NCBI RefSeq assembly: GCF_023101205.1
Contig: NZ_CP078078.1
Location: 682,001-746,000, forward strand
Direction of reading: 5' to 3'
DNA: 64,000 nucleotides
DNA from: Microbacterium aurugineum
Lineage (GTDB): Bacteria > Actinomycetota > Actinomycetes > Actinomycetales > Microbacteriaceae
In this document: positions 56,032-64,000 of the stretch, piece after piece
Position numbering within the stretch: the stretch's first letter is position 1
Layout of the letters: every line of letters begins with the position of its first letter
The notes under the pieces: model-generated
Seen by the model: the letters and a program-made list of their open reading frames with translations, nothing else
Databases searched by the model: none
What the model was told of the DNA's origin: nothing
Program-made: the position numbers and the translations under genes

Positions 56032-56883
56032 ATGTTCCGCCGGTCGATCTACAAGACCCCGGCTCAACTGCGAGCCATGGTCGAGCCCGGGCTCATCACC
56101 GCCGCAGCACTGGACGCCGTCCGCCCGATGATCAAGGCCGGCGTCACCACGCTGGAGCTCGACACCGTCGCGAACCGCGCGATCTTGTCACGCGGTGCGG
56201 AGTCCAACTTCCAACTCGTGCGCGGCTACCACCACACCACCTGCATCTCGGTGAATGAGCAGGTCGTCCACGGCATCCCGGGGGAGCGGGTGCTGCAGCC
56301 GGGGGACATCGTATCCGTCGACTGCGGTGCGCAGTTCCAGGGATGGAACGGCGACAGTGCCATCACCGTCGTGGTGCCCGATCCGGAGCGGCCCGAACTG
56401 GTCGCACAGCGCGAGGAGCTCTCCCGCGTCACGGAGGGCTCGATGTGGGCCGGAATCGCCGCCATGGCATCCGCGTCGTCGATCGATGAGATCGGTGCGG
56501 CCATCCAGGGGTACATCGAGGCGCAGGGCCCTTCCGCGGTCTCCGGTGAGCCGTACGGCATCCTTCGCGAGTACGTCGGTCACGGCATCGGGCGCAAGAT
56601 GCACGAGGCCCCCAGCGTCTTCAACTACCGCACACCCGATCGCGGGGAAGACGTCAAACCGGGACTCGTGCTCGCGATCGAGCCGATGGTCACCGCCGGC
56701 GGAGAAGCGACCTTCATCGAAGAGGATGACTGGACCGTCACGACCGTCGACGGAACCGATGGCTCCCATTGGGAACATAGCGTCGCCCTGCATGATGGAG
56801 GTATCTGGGTGCTGACCGCGCCCGATGGTGGAAGAGCCGGACTCGCCCCGTTCGGGGTCGAGCCTCGAGAGATCGGAAAGTAA
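56032..56883 (+). CDS. map: methionine aminopeptidase, type I
   Basis: A 283-residue metalloprotease that removes initiator methionine. The five metal ligands are visible: Asp97, Asp108, His184 (GHGIGRKMHE), Glu217 (IEPMV) and Glu248 (WEHS). No SH3-type extension is present, so it is the short MetAP1. ATG 56032 is one base after the adk stop; no strong Shine-Dalgarno, so translation is probably coupled. Confidence 0.96.
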   Translation: MFRRSIYKTPAQLRAMVEPGLITAAALDAVRPMIKAGVTTLELDTVANRAILSRGAESNFQLVRGYHHTTCISVNEQVVHGIPGERVLQPGDIVSVDCGAQFQGWNGDSAITVVVPDPERPELVAQREELSRVTEGSMWAGIAAMASASSIDEIGAAIQGYIEAQGPSAVSGEPYGILREYVGHGIGRKMHEAPSVFNYRTPDRGEDVKPGLVLAIEPMVTAGGEATFIEEDDWTVTTVDGTDGSHWEHSVALHDGGIWVLTAPDGGRAGLAPFGVEPREIGK

Positions 56884-57548
56884 TGGCAGCGGCGAAGAGC
56901 AACACCAACTGGTTCGCGATCGGCGTCTCCATCGCCGTGGTCGTGGTGCTGGTGGCGATCGGTGGACTCGTGGTGTTCCTCAACAACCAGGCGACCTCAC
57001 CCGGCGCCGCACCCAGTGCCAACGACACGTTCGACCCGGAGACGGGCGCGATCTCCTTCGGGGACGGTGAAGACACGGTCGCGGTGTTCCTGGACTTCCA
57101 GTGCCCCATCTGCAAGAGCTTTGAGGATCAGTACGGAGAGCAGCTGGAGGCGGCTGCGGCAGACGGGCGCATCACGCTCGAGTACCACCCGATCGCGATC
57201 CTCGACCGTTTCTCGCAGGGCACGGACTTCTCGTCGCGCTCTGCCGGTGCGGCCTTCTGCGTCGCGGAGTCGAACCCTGACCTGTACCTCGATTTCGCGA
57301 AGACGCTGTTCGAGAACCAGCCGGCGGAGAACTCTTCCGGTCTCACGAACGACCAGATCGCCGGCTTCGCGACACAGGTCGGTGCGGACGACGCGGTCTC
57401 GTGCATCACCGACGAGACGTACCGCAAGTTCGGTGCGGCGCAGGCGAAGGCCCACGAGATCGCCGGAACGCCGACCATCGAGGTCAACGGCGAGCGTCTC
57501 GACCTCCAGGCCGGGGACATCTCCAAGATGGAGCAGCTGATCGGCTGA
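56883..57548 (+). CDS. DsbA-like membrane-anchored thioredoxin-fold protein
   Basis: A 221-residue protein with one N-terminal membrane helix (about residues 11-34), then an extracytoplasmic DsbA-like domain. The active site is CPIC (Cys74, Cys77) in FLDFQCPICKSF. Two more Cys, in AAFCVAES and AVSCITDE, may form a structural disulfide, and the cis-Pro loop is GTPTIEV. It overlaps the map stop by one base and therefore sits inside the ribosomal operon, where it should be strongly expressed. It is a paralogue of the CEAC protein at 18534. Confidence 0.88.
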   Translation: MAAAKSNTNWFAIGVSIAVVVVLVAIGGLVVFLNNQATSPGAAPSANDTFDPETGAISFGDGEDTVAVFLDFQCPICKSFEDQYGEQLEAAAADGRITLEYHPIAILDRFSQGTDFSSRSAGAAFCVAESNPDLYLDFAKTLFENQPAENSSGLTNDQIAGFATQVGADDAVSCITDETYRKFGAAQAKAHEIAGTPTIEVNGERLDLQAGDISKMEQLIG

Positions 57549-57578
57549 CCGGTCGGCTTCGCGCCCCGGACGCCCGAG

Positions 57579-57607
57579 TTGCCGGATGGTAATCGAGCGT
57601 CTAACAT
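57579..57607 (+). promoter_or_regulatory. infA promoter
   Basis: TTGCCG (57579-57584) and TAACAT (57602-57607) are separated by exactly 17 bp. It lies in an AT-richer gap after the DsbA-like gene and would start transcription near 57614, about 100 nt before infA. Confidence 0.75.
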
Positions 57608-57712
57608 AGATCTTTGGTGCTTTGTGCCTTGATTCGGCGTGTCCGTCGGTGCAGCACCACAACCCATTCACCCACCGCAGATCGACCGATCTGCAGAAGC
57701 GTCAGCGAGGCT

Positions 57713-57934
57713 ATGGCTAAGAAAGACGGTGTCATCGAGATCGAGGGCGTGATCTCCGAGGCTCTGCCCAACGCGATGTTCCGCGTTGAGCTCAGCAACG
57801 GACACAAGGTCCTTGCAACGATCTCCGGCAAGATGCGGCAGAACTACATCCGTATCATCCCCGAGGACCGTGTGGTCGTGGAGCTCAGCCCCTACGACCT
57901 GACCCGCGGCCGTATCGTCTACCGCTACCGCTGA
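57713..57934 (+). CDS. infA: translation initiation factor IF-1
   Basis: 73 residues, the standard length. IF-1 blocks the A site during initiation. The OB-fold sequence is complete, from [21 protein letters not shown] to [13 protein letters not shown] 57713 follows GCGAGGCT with GAGG 4-7 nt upstream. rpmJ follows after 64 bp. Confidence 0.97.
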   Translation: MAKKDGVIEIEGVISEALPNAMFRVELSNGHKVLATISGKMRQNYIRIIPEDRVVVELSPYDLTRGRIVYRYR

Positions 57935-57998
57935 TCGGTCGAGAAGTAACGGCCTGCCCCGGTCCGGGGCGGTACGAAGACAGCGAACAGGAAACATC

Positions 57999-58115
57999 AT
58001 GAAGGTCAACCCCAGCGTCAAGCCCATCTGCGATCACTGCAAGGTGATCCGCCGTCACGGCCGCGTCATGGTGATCTGCAAGAGCAACCCGCGTCACAAG
58101 CAGCGCCAGGGCTGA
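57999..58115 (+). CDS. rpmJ: ribosomal protein L36 (zinc-binding type)
   Basis: 38 residues from ATG 57999 to TGA 58113: [15 protein letters not shown] then the basic core and KQRQG. The zinc ligands Cys11, Cys14, Cys27 and His32 are all present, so it is the zinc-dependent form. AGCGAACAGGAAACATC precedes the start, with AGGAA as Shine-Dalgarno. A three-way-junction RNA follows before rpsM. Confidence 0.96.
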   Translation: MKVNPSVKPICDHCKVIRRHGRVMVICKSNPRHKQRQG

Positions 58116-58169
58116 GTCCCTCGCTGTGCGGCATCGCTCACGCACATCTCACAACTGAACACACACGAC

Positions 58170-58233
58170 GGCAGGATCAGAACCCGCGGAAGCGGGGGAC
58201 ACCTCGGGCGGAGGCCCGGGCACCGATCCTGTC
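58170..58233 (+). ncRNA. structured RNA (three-way junction) in the rpsM leader
   Basis: GGCAGGATC (58170-58178) closes with GATCCTGTC (58225-58233), nine pairs including one G-U. Inside are CCCGC-GGAA-GCGGG (58183-58196), with a GNRA-type loop, and CTCGGGC-GGAG-GCCCGGG (58203-58220), with one G-U pair. The element lies 54 nt after rpmJ and 30 nt before rpsM, a position suited to autogenous control by a ribosomal protein. The fold is seen by hand; conservation is untested. Confidence 0.5.
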
Positions 58234-58263
58234 CCACACCTCCACAACACCCAGGAGAACCGC

Positions 58264-58638
<375 letters not shown>

Positions 58639-58669
58639 GCGCGGCCCCAGGGACTAGGAGAACATTTTC

Positions 58670-59068
58670 ATGGCTGCACCCAAGGCCGCCGCGCGCAAGC
58701 CGCGCCGCAAGGAAAAGAAGAACATCGCGCTGGGCCAGGCCCACATCAAGTCGACGTTCAACAACACCATCGTTTCGATCACCGACCCGTCCGGCGCCGT
58801 CATCGCCTGGGCATCGTCGGGTGGCGTGGGCTTCAAGGGCTCCCGCAAGTCGACCCCGTACGCCGCCGGCATGGCAGCCGAGTCCGCAGCCCGTCAGGCC
58901 GCGGAGCACGGTGTCAAGAAGGTCGACGTCCTCGTGAAGGGTCCGGGCTCCGGCCGCGAGACGGCGATCCGCTCGCTGCAGGCCGCCGGCCTCGAGGTGG
59001 GTTCGATCCAGGACGTCACTCCGCAGGCGCACAACGGTTGCCGCCCGCCGAAGCGTCGCCGCGTCTGA
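58670..59068 (+). CDS. rpsK: ribosomal protein S11
   Basis: 132 residues, normal length. S11 forms part of the platform and the mRNA exit. Family segments [21 protein letters not shown] and [16 protein letters not shown] are present. Between it and rpoA, where rpsD stands in many bacteria, there is only a perfect hairpin. Confidence 0.97.
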   Translation: MAAPKAAARKPRRKEKKNIALGQAHIKSTFNNTIVSITDPSGAVIAWASSGGVGFKGSRKSTPYAAGMAAESAARQAAEHGVKKVDVLVKGPGSGRETAIRSLQAAGLEVGSIQDVTPQAHNGCRPPKRRRV

Positions 59069-59077
59069 TACGCGCTT

Positions 59078-59112
59078 CGAGCCGCTCGGCCCTCCATGGT
59101 CCGAGCGGCTCG
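59078..59112 (+). terminator. rpsK-rpoA intercistronic hairpin
   Basis: CGAGCCGCTCGG (59078-59089) pairs perfectly with CCGAGCGGCTCG (59101-59112) around 11 nt; GCCCG-CGTA-CGGGC (59114-59127) adds a second small stem. No U tract. It lies 9 bp after the rpsK stop, at the usual place of rpsD. Confidence 0.6.
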
Positions 59113-59201
59113 ACGCCCGCGTACGGGCATCGACTTCCACAACTCAAGACCTCACCCCACCACATGTCATATAGCGGGCATGTGATCGAAAGGAACACAG
59201 A

Positions 59202-60191
59202 GTGCTTATTGCACAGCGTCCCACACTGACCGAGGAAAAGATCGTCGAGAACCGTAGCCGGTTCATCATCGAGCCTCTGGAGCCCGGCTTCGGTTACACG
59301 ATCGGCAACGCGCTGCGCCGCAGCCTGCTGTCGTCGATCCCCGGTGCTGCTGTCACCAGCGTTCGCATCGACGGCGTGCTGCACGAGTTCAGCACCATCC
59401 CCGGCGTGAAGGAGGATGTCACCGAGATCATCCTCAACATCAAGCAGCTCGTCGTCTCCTCGGAGCGCGATGAGCCCATCACCGCGTACCTGCGCAAGAC
59501 CGGAGCGGGCGAAGTCACCGCCGCCGACATCTCGGCTCCGGCCGGTGTCGAGGTGCACAACCCCGAGCTGGTCATCGCGACGCTCAACGACACCGCCAAG
59601 TTCGAGCTCGAGCTCACGATCGAGCGTGGCCGTGGCTACGTCTCCGCGACGCAGAACCGCAACGAGTACGCCGAGGCCGGTCAGATCCCGATCGACTCGA
59701 TCTACTCGCCGGTCCTCAAGGTCAGCTACCGCGTCGACGCGACCCGTGCCGGGGAGCGCACCGACTTCGACAAGCTCGTCCTGGACGTCGAGACCAAGTC
59801 GGCGATCAGCCCCCGCGACGCTGTCGCTTCGGCTGCCAAGACGCTCACCGAGCTGTTCGGTCTCGCCCGCGAGCTGAACGTCGAGGCCGAGGGCATCGAG
59901 ATCGGCCCGGCGCCGGTGGAGGCTGTGAACTCCAGCGAGCTGTCGATGCCGATCGAGGACCTCGACCTGTCGGTCCGCTCGTACAACTGCCTGAAGCGTG
60001 AGGGCATCAACACCGTTTCTGAGCTCGTCGCCCTGTCGGAGACGCAGCTCATGAACATCCGTAATTTCGGCCAGAAGTCGGTCGACGAGGTGCGCGACAA
60101 GCTCATCTCGCTCGGTCTGTCGCTCAAGGATTCGGTGCCCGGTTTCGACGGCTCCCACTTCTACGGCGGCAGCGAAGACGAGTCCTTCTGA
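59202..60191 (+). CDS. rpoA: RNA polymerase alpha subunit
   Basis: 329 residues. The N-terminal domain (about 1-230) dimerises and nucleates core assembly, and contains [22 protein letters not shown]. The C-terminal domain (about 245-310), with [20 protein letters not shown], contacts promoter DNA and activators. The start is GTG 59202 with AAAGGA about 7 nt upstream. An acidic tail (GGSEDESF) ends it. rplQ follows after 33 bp. Confidence 0.97.
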   Translation: MLIAQRPTLTEEKIVENRSRFIIEPLEPGFGYTIGNALRRSLLSSIPGAAVTSVRIDGVLHEFSTIPGVKEDVTEIILNIKQLVVSSERDEPITAYLRKTGAGEVTAADISAPAGVEVHNPELVIATLNDTAKFELELTIERGRGYVSATQNRNEYAEAGQIPIDSIYSPVLKVSYRVDATRAGERTDFDKLVLDVETKSAISPRDAVASAAKTLTELFGLARELNVEAEGIEIGPAPVEAVNSSELSMPIEDLDLSVRSYNCLKREGINTVSELVALSETQLMNIRNFGQKSVDEVRDKLISLGLSLKDSVPGFDGSHFYGGSEDESF

Positions 60192-60224
60192 TACCCGACC
60201 TTTCTGACCAGGAGTTAGACGATT

Positions 60225-60782
60225 ATGCCCAAGCCCACTAAGGGTCCCCGCCTCGGAGGCGGCCCCGCACACGAGCGCCTCATGCTTGCCAACCTCGCGG
60301 CGGCGCTCTACACCCACAAGTCGATCAAGACGACCGAGACCAAGGCGAAGCGCCTTCGTCCCCTCGCTGAGCGTCTGATCACCTTCGCCAAGCGTGGCGA
60401 CCTGCACGCGCGTCGTCGCGTGCTGTCGGTCATCGGTGACAAGGAAGTCGTGCACATCCTTTTCTCCGAGATCGCGCCGCTCGTCGCCGAGCGTGAGGGT
60501 GGCTACACCCGCATCACGAAGGTCGGCAACCGTAAGGGCGACAACGCTCCGATGGCCGTGATCGAGCTCGTCCTCGAGCCCGTCACCCCGAAGGCGAAGT
60601 CGACCAAGAAGGCCGCTGCGCCGAAGGCCGAAAAGGTCGAGGAGCCGGCTGAGGTCGTCGAGGAGACGCCCGCTGAGGAGGCTCCCGCGGAGGACGCCGC
60701 TGACGCCGGCGCCGAGTCGCAGGCCGAGGGCGAAGCCGCTGAGGCTGCTGCCGAGGACGCTGTCGAGAAGAAGTCCGAGTAA
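60225..60782 (+). CDS. rplQ: ribosomal protein L17 with acidic C-terminal extension
   Basis: 185 residues; the L17 core ([36 protein letters not shown]) ends near residue 118. The remaining ~65 residues are a Glu/Ala-rich tail with some Lys at its start. L17 sits at the bottom of the 50S subunit. ATG 60225 has CCAGGAG about 8 nt upstream. It is the last gene of the operon, followed by a strong terminator. Confidence 0.96.
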   Translation: MPKPTKGPRLGGGPAHERLMLANLAAALYTHKSIKTTETKAKRLRPLAERLITFAKRGDLHARRRVLSVIGDKEVVHILFSEIAPLVAEREGGYTRITKVGNRKGDNAPMAVIELVLEPVTPKAKSTKKAAAPKAEKVEEPAEVVEETPAEEAPAEDAADAGAESQAEGEAAEAAAEDAVEKKSE

Positions 60783-60796
60783 GCACCTCGCTCACG

Positions 60797-60836
60797 AAGA
60801 AGCCCGCCGCCCCATTCGGGGTGGCGGGCTTCTTCG
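60797..60836. terminator. terminator of the ribosomal operon, convergent with the ligase gene
   Basis: GAAGAAGCCCGCC (60797-60809) pairs perfectly with GGCGGGCTTCTTC (60824-60836), enclosing CCCC-ATTC-GGGG, then GTTTCCG. The A/T-rich ends of the stem make it effective in both directions; the convergent ligase gene ends at 60849. Confidence 0.9.
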
Positions 60837-60848
60837 TTTCCGAGCCGG

Positions 60849-62423
60849 TCAGCGTGCACGCAGATCCTTGCGGAGGATCTTTCCGGAGCTCGACTTCGGG
60901 ATCACCTCGATGAACTCGACCTGTCGCACCTTCTCGTGCGGCGCGACGTGGGCGGCGACATGCGCCATCACGGCCTCCGCATCGAGGTCGGCGTCCGGCT
61001 GTCGAACCACGAAGGCCTTCGGGACCTCCTGACCGTCGGCGTCGAGCGCGCCGATGACAGCAGCATCGGCGATGGCGGGATGCTCGAGCAGCACCGCCTC
61101 GAGGACGGCCGGGGCGACCTGGTAGCCCTTGTATTTGATGAGTTCCTTGAGCCGGTCGACGATGCGGTAGATGCCGTCCTGGGTGACGGTCGCGACGTCT
61201 CCGGTGTGCAGCCAGCCCTCGGCGTCGAGCATCTCGGCCGTGGCGTCGGGGCGGTTGAGGTAGCCGACCATCACCTGCGGTCCGCGCACCCACAGCTCAC
61301 CCGGCTCGCTGGCACCCTCGGCCGGTACGGCCACGTCCTCGCCGGAGTCCGGATCGACCAGGCGTGCTTCGGTGTTGGGCACGAGCGGGCCGATGGCGGA
61401 ACGATCGATGTCGTCACGGGTCTCGGAGATGAGGTTCACCGCCGGACTCGTCTCGGTCATGCCGTAGCCCTGCGTGACGGTGCAGCCGAGCCGGTTCGCC
61501 ACCGCCGAGGCCAGGGCCCCGTCGAGCGGGGCGGCTCCGGAGAAGATCACCTTCACGGCGGAGAGGTCGTACTGGTCGACGATCGGATGCTTCGCCAGCG
61601 CGACCGCGATCGGGGGAGCGACGAACACCCAGGTCGTCCGGTGTTCCGCGATGATGCGGAGGAACTCCGGCAGGTCGAACCTGGGCATCGTGACGAGGCC
61701 CGCGCGCTGCCGTAGCGCGAAGTTGAGCAGCACCGTCATCCCGTAGATGTGGAAGAAGGGGAGCACGGCCAGCACGCGATCGCTCGCCTCGACGCCCAGG
61801 ACCGGACGGCATTGCGACACGTTGGCGACGAGGTTGCGGTGGGTGAGCATGACACCCTTCGGGCGGCCGGTCGTGCCGGAGGAGTACGGCAGCACGGCCA
61901 GGTGTGTCGCCGGGTCGAACGACACGTCCGGCGCCGGGTGGCCTTCGCCCAGGAGCGCCGGAAGCGACGGGTGCCCCTCGGCGCCGTCGAGCACGATGAC
62001 GTGGTCGGCCGCGAAACCGAGCTTCTCCGCGGCAGCAGAGGCACCGGGCAGCAGCGGAGACACCGTCACGAGCCACGTCGCTCCGGCGTCGGTGAGCTGA
62101 TTCGCGATCTCCTCTGCGGTGTAGAGGGAGTTGATCGTCGTCGCGGTCGCTCCGGCGCGGAGGATGCCGTGGAACACCGTGGCGAACGCGGGGACGTTGG
62201 GGCAGAGGACTCCGATCGTGGTCCCGACTCCGACTCCGCGGGCGGCGAGGGCACCGGCGAAGAGATCGATCTGGCCTACGAGCTGTCGGTAGGTGGTGGT
62301 CGCCCCGCTCACTCCGTCGACGAGAGCGATCGTGTCGAGCTCCTCCTCGCCGAGACCTCCGAAGAGGAATTCGTGGATGGAGACCTCGGGGATCTCCACA
62401 TCGGGGTAGGTGCTGCGAACCAT
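60849..62423 (-). CDS. acyl-CoA synthetase, 4-coumarate:CoA ligase-like
   Basis: A 524-residue AMP-forming ligase that activates a carboxylic acid and attaches it to CoA. The AMP-binding motif YSSGTTGRPKG spans residues 180-190. QGYGMTETSP is the A5 motif and GWLHTGDVA the A8 region, followed by the hinge RLKELIKYKGYQVAP. The catalytic Lys515 is in SSGKILRKDL. Overall pattern is closest to the 4-coumarate-CoA/long-chain ligase group; the substrate is not predictable. ATG 62423 has AAGGAGA 6 nt upstream. It lies downstream of the sensor-HTH gene on the same strand, 88 bp apart. Confidence 0.92.
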   Translation of the reverse strand: MVRSTYPDVEIPEVSIHEFLFGGLGEEELDTIALVDGVSGATTTYRQLVGQIDLFAGALAARGVGVGTTIGVLCPNVPAFATVFHGILRAGATATTINSLYTAEEIANQLTDAGATWLVTVSPLLPGASAAAEKLGFAADHVIVLDGAEGHPSLPALLGEGHPAPDVSFDPATHLAVLPYSSGTTGRPKGVMLTHRNLVANVSQCRPVLGVEASDRVLAVLPFFHIYGMTVLLNFALRQRAGLVTMPRFDLPEFLRIIAEHRTTWVFVAPPIAVALAKHPIVDQYDLSAVKVIFSGAAPLDGALASAVANRLGCTVTQGYGMTETSPAVNLISETRDDIDRSAIGPLVPNTEARLVDPDSGEDVAVPAEGASEPGELWVRGPQVMVGYLNRPDATAEMLDAEGWLHTGDVATVTQDGIYRIVDRLKELIKYKGYQVAPAVLEAVLLEHPAIADAAVIGALDADGQEVPKAFVVRQPDADLDAEAVMAHVAAHVAPHEKVRQVEFIEVIPKSSSGKILRKDLRAR

Positions 62424-62511
62424 GAGATCTCCTTCGATCCTGGGTGTGCTGACGGCGTCGTCGAGTGCGATCCAGTGTCGCATACAACGGCACTGCGTCC
62501 CAGGGGAAGAT

Positions 62512-63732
62512 TCAGATCGTCCCGTTCACGCGGTAGCGCGTGCCGGGGCGACCCTTCGTGGCGTAGTCGAGTGCGCGGACCGCGCGTCCGGAGCTCGCGA
62601 GATGCTCGAGGTAGCGTCGTGCGCTCACCCGCGAGATGTCGAGATCCGCGCCGATCTCGGTGGCGGATGCGTCGGGACGCGCAGCGAGGGCGGCGGAGAC
62701 CCGGTCGAGCGTCTCGGCGCTGAGCCCCTTGGGGATGCCGAAGCGCTGACGGAAGGCGATGATCGCATCGGCCGCCTCGACTCTGCGCACGACATCGTGG
62801 AGCTCGGTGTGGTCGCGCAGCAGCAGCGTCGCCCCGATCCCGCCGTCCTCGCCCTCGCTGCCGGTGCTGCGGGCGACCAGCACGTGGGAGCCGACGATCA
62901 CCGGCCGTCCGGCGGACTCGCCCTCGCGCAGCACCGTGGTCAGCTCTTCGCCGAGCACGTCGGCAGCGGGGGAGCCGTCGAGTTCGGCGGCATCGCGGTC
63001 GAGGAACCGCGCCGCTGCGTCGTTGACGAGCGTGATACGGCCCTCGTCGTCGACGGTGATCACGCCCTCGCTGAGGCCGTGCAGCGTCGTCTCCTGATTC
63101 TTCACGAGTGCGGCGATCTGGTGGGGTTCGAGGCGGTAGATGCGCCGTCGGATGACCGAGGTGACCCACGCGGATCCGAAGACCCCGAGAACCGCCGCGG
63201 CGAGCATGGCGGAGATCAGCCAGGCGAGGTTGGACGTGAACTCCTCATTCAGCTCGGATTCGAGGATGCCGACGGACGCCGTGCCGATCACCTCGTCATG
63301 GTCGTCGCGGATGGGCACCTTGACTCGCCAGGACGTGCCCAGCGTTCCGGTCTGCGTGCCGACGTACACCTCGCCGGAGAGGGGGATGGAGGGGTCGGTG
63401 GAGACGGTCTCTCCGATGCGGTCCGGATTCGGGTGGGAGTAGCGGATGCCCTCCTCATTGGCGACCACCACGTAGGCGAGATCGGACGCCTCGCGGATGA
63501 CCTCGGCGATGGGCTGGATCGCCGTCGACGGCTCGACGTCGTCGAACGCGGCGAGGACGGCGGGGAGGGCGGCGATCGACTGGGCGACGGCCTGCATCCG
63601 GTCCTTGTAGGCCTCGCGGAGTGCCTGCTCCTGGAACGCCCCGGCGACGATGCCGGTCGCGAGGGTCACCAGGAACACGATCAGCGCCTGCAGCACGAGC
63701 AGCTGCATGCGGAGCGTCATCTTCGAGGCCAC
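62512..63732 (-). CDS. CitA/DcuS-type membrane sensor fused to CitB/DcuR-type HTH (kinase and receiver absent)
   Basis: A 406-residue protein with an unusual architecture. Helix 1 (about residues 12-32), an extracytoplasmic sCache/PAS sensor (33-168) with the carboxylate-sensor motif RYSHPNPDRIGE (97-108), helix 2 (169-190) and a cytoplasmic PAS domain (205-310) match CitA/DcuS kinases. Where the His box should follow LLLRDHTELHDVV, the sequence runs into a short linker (about 315-332). It then enters the C-terminal helix-turn-helix of CitB/DcuR regulators: IPKGLSAETLDRVSAAL, ISRVSARRYLEHL, then KGRPGTRYRV. No HATPase, phospho-His or receiver Asp is present, and no separate citB gene lies beside it. 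GTG 63732 follows GACAAT by 6 nt. I infer a one-component membrane regulator. Confidence 0.82.
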   Translation of the reverse strand: MASKMTLRMQLLVLQALIVFLVTLATGIVAGAFQEQALREAYKDRMQAVAQSIAALPAVLAAFDDVEPSTAIQPIAEVIREASDLAYVVVANEEGIRYSHPNPDRIGETVSTDPSIPLSGEVYVGTQTGTLGTSWRVKVPIRDDHDEVIGTASVGILESELNEEFTSNLAWLISAMLAAAVLGVFGSAWVTSVIRRRIYRLEPHQIAALVKNQETTLHGLSEGVITVDDEGRITLVNDAAARFLDRDAAELDGSPAADVLGEELTTVLREGESAGRPVIVGSHVLVARSTGSEGEDGGIGATLLLRDHTELHDVVRRVEAADAIIAFRQRFGIPKGLSAETLDRVSAALAARPDASATEIGADLDISRVSARRYLEHLASSGRAVRALDYATKGRPGTRYRVNGTI

Positions 63733-63738
63733 CTGACC

Positions 63739-63744
63739 ATTGTC
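63739..63744 (-). promoter_or_regulatory. leaderless promoter -10 box of the sensor-HTH gene
   Basis: GACAAT (minus strand) ends 6 nt before GTG 63732. It lies 44 bp from the direct repeats at 63788-63829. Confidence 0.5.
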
Positions 63745-63787
63745 GCCCCAGACGGCGGACCGTGCGAGCGGGGGACGGCACTGTCCC

Positions 63788-63829
63788 CGACCAATAGTTT
63801 CGAAACTCCGACCAATGGTTTCCGAAGCT
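63788..63829. promoter_or_regulatory. two 21-bp direct repeats, probable operator
   Basis: CGACCAATAGTTTCGAAAC (from 63788) recurs as CGACCAATGGTTTCCGAAG (from 63809), with a period of 21 bp and 15 of 21 positions identical. The first copy contains the perfect palindrome GTTTCGAAAC (63797-63806). It lies between the divergent sensor-HTH and lipoprotein genes. Two helical turns between copies suggest side-by-side binding of a dimer pair. Confidence 0.65.
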
Positions 63830-63895
63830 TGAGCGAGGGCTCTCCGGCTCGCAAGGTGGACGCACAGCACCACGAACGCTCAAGGAGGAGCGCAC

Positions 63896-64000
63896 ATGAA
63901 GCACGCACGCATCGGAGTCCTGGCCGCCATCGCGGTGGCCGCACTCACCCTCACGTCCTGCGCCGGAGGCAGCGCACCGACGGACGACGGCGGCGGTGGG
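63896..64000 (+). CDS. lipoprotein, probably a solute-binding protein (partial)
   Basis: The first 35 codons are inside the window. They encode a signal peptide with the lipobox LTSC (Cys22), followed by a Gly/Asp-rich linker, as in actinobacterial binding proteins. AAGGAGGAG lies 6 nt before ATG 63896. Its divergence from a CitA/CitB-derived regulator suggests a tricarboxylate or dicarboxylate binding protein such as TctC, but no mature sequence is available to confirm this. Confidence 0.6.
   Translation, partial: MKHARIGVLAAIAVAALTLTSCAGGSAPTDDGGGG

Noticed and set aside
59158..59187. CACATG...CATGTG inverted repeat before rpoA as an operator
   Set aside because: Only six bases per arm in a region that is also the rpoA ribosome-site neighbourhood; could easily be chance.

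Overview
The window is chromosomal DNA of a high-GC Gram-positive actinobacterium, most likely a member of Microbacteriaceae close to Microbacterium. This rests on the GC-rich third codon positions, the actinobacterial order of the ribosomal-protein operons, the menaquinone genes, the Ala/Lys-rich tails on several ribosomal proteins, and the many genes that appear to be leaderless (a TANNNT -10 box ending 6-7 nt before the start codon). It looks like an ordinary core chromosome. I see no transposase, integrase, phage gene or CRISPR array.

Positions 1-19700 are a mixed housekeeping and accessory stretch. In order it holds a DUF4229 protein, a drug-type ABC exporter with a divergent WYL regulator, a tRNA-like element, a DUF389 protein with a possible leader peptide, and a DacB-type carboxypeptidase coupled to a serine hydrolase. 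A LuxR-type two-component pair, ArfB, and an ECF42 sigma factor with its DGPF/YCII partner follow. The stretch ends with a rhomboid-like/DUF2156 lipid lysyltransferase, a tyrosine phosphatase and a DsbA-like protein.

Positions 19700-27800 are the menaquinone and isoprenoid block: menD, ppk2, menF (opposite strand), a DUF402 protein, menG, a polyprenyl diphosphate synthase and a ferredoxin-NADP reductase. Most starts here are leaderless. Positions 27800-38500 carry an alpha/beta hydrolase, a GntR regulator, YajQ, a maltose-type ABC importer (malEFG, no malK) under LacI-type operators, a PadR/HAAS pair and several uncharacterised proteins.

Positions 38500-60840 are the translation block. It runs str (rpsL-rpsG-fusA-tuf), then a small antitoxin-like gene, then S10 (rpsJ to rpsQ), spc (rplN to map) and alpha (infA-rpmJ-rpsM-rpsK-rpoA-rplQ). 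rpsN and rpsD are missing from their common positions. A thioredoxin-fold protein sits between map and infA, and perfect intercistronic hairpins punctuate the block.

The right end (60840-64000) has an acyl-CoA ligase and, reading away from the start of a lipoprotein gene, the most unusual gene of the window. It is a CitA/DcuS-type membrane sensor fused in frame to the DNA-binding end of a CitB/DcuR-type regulator, with the histidine kinase and receiver domains both missing. A pair of 21-bp direct repeats lies in the divergent promoter region beside it. This looks like a one-component, membrane-bound transcription factor derived from a two-component system.
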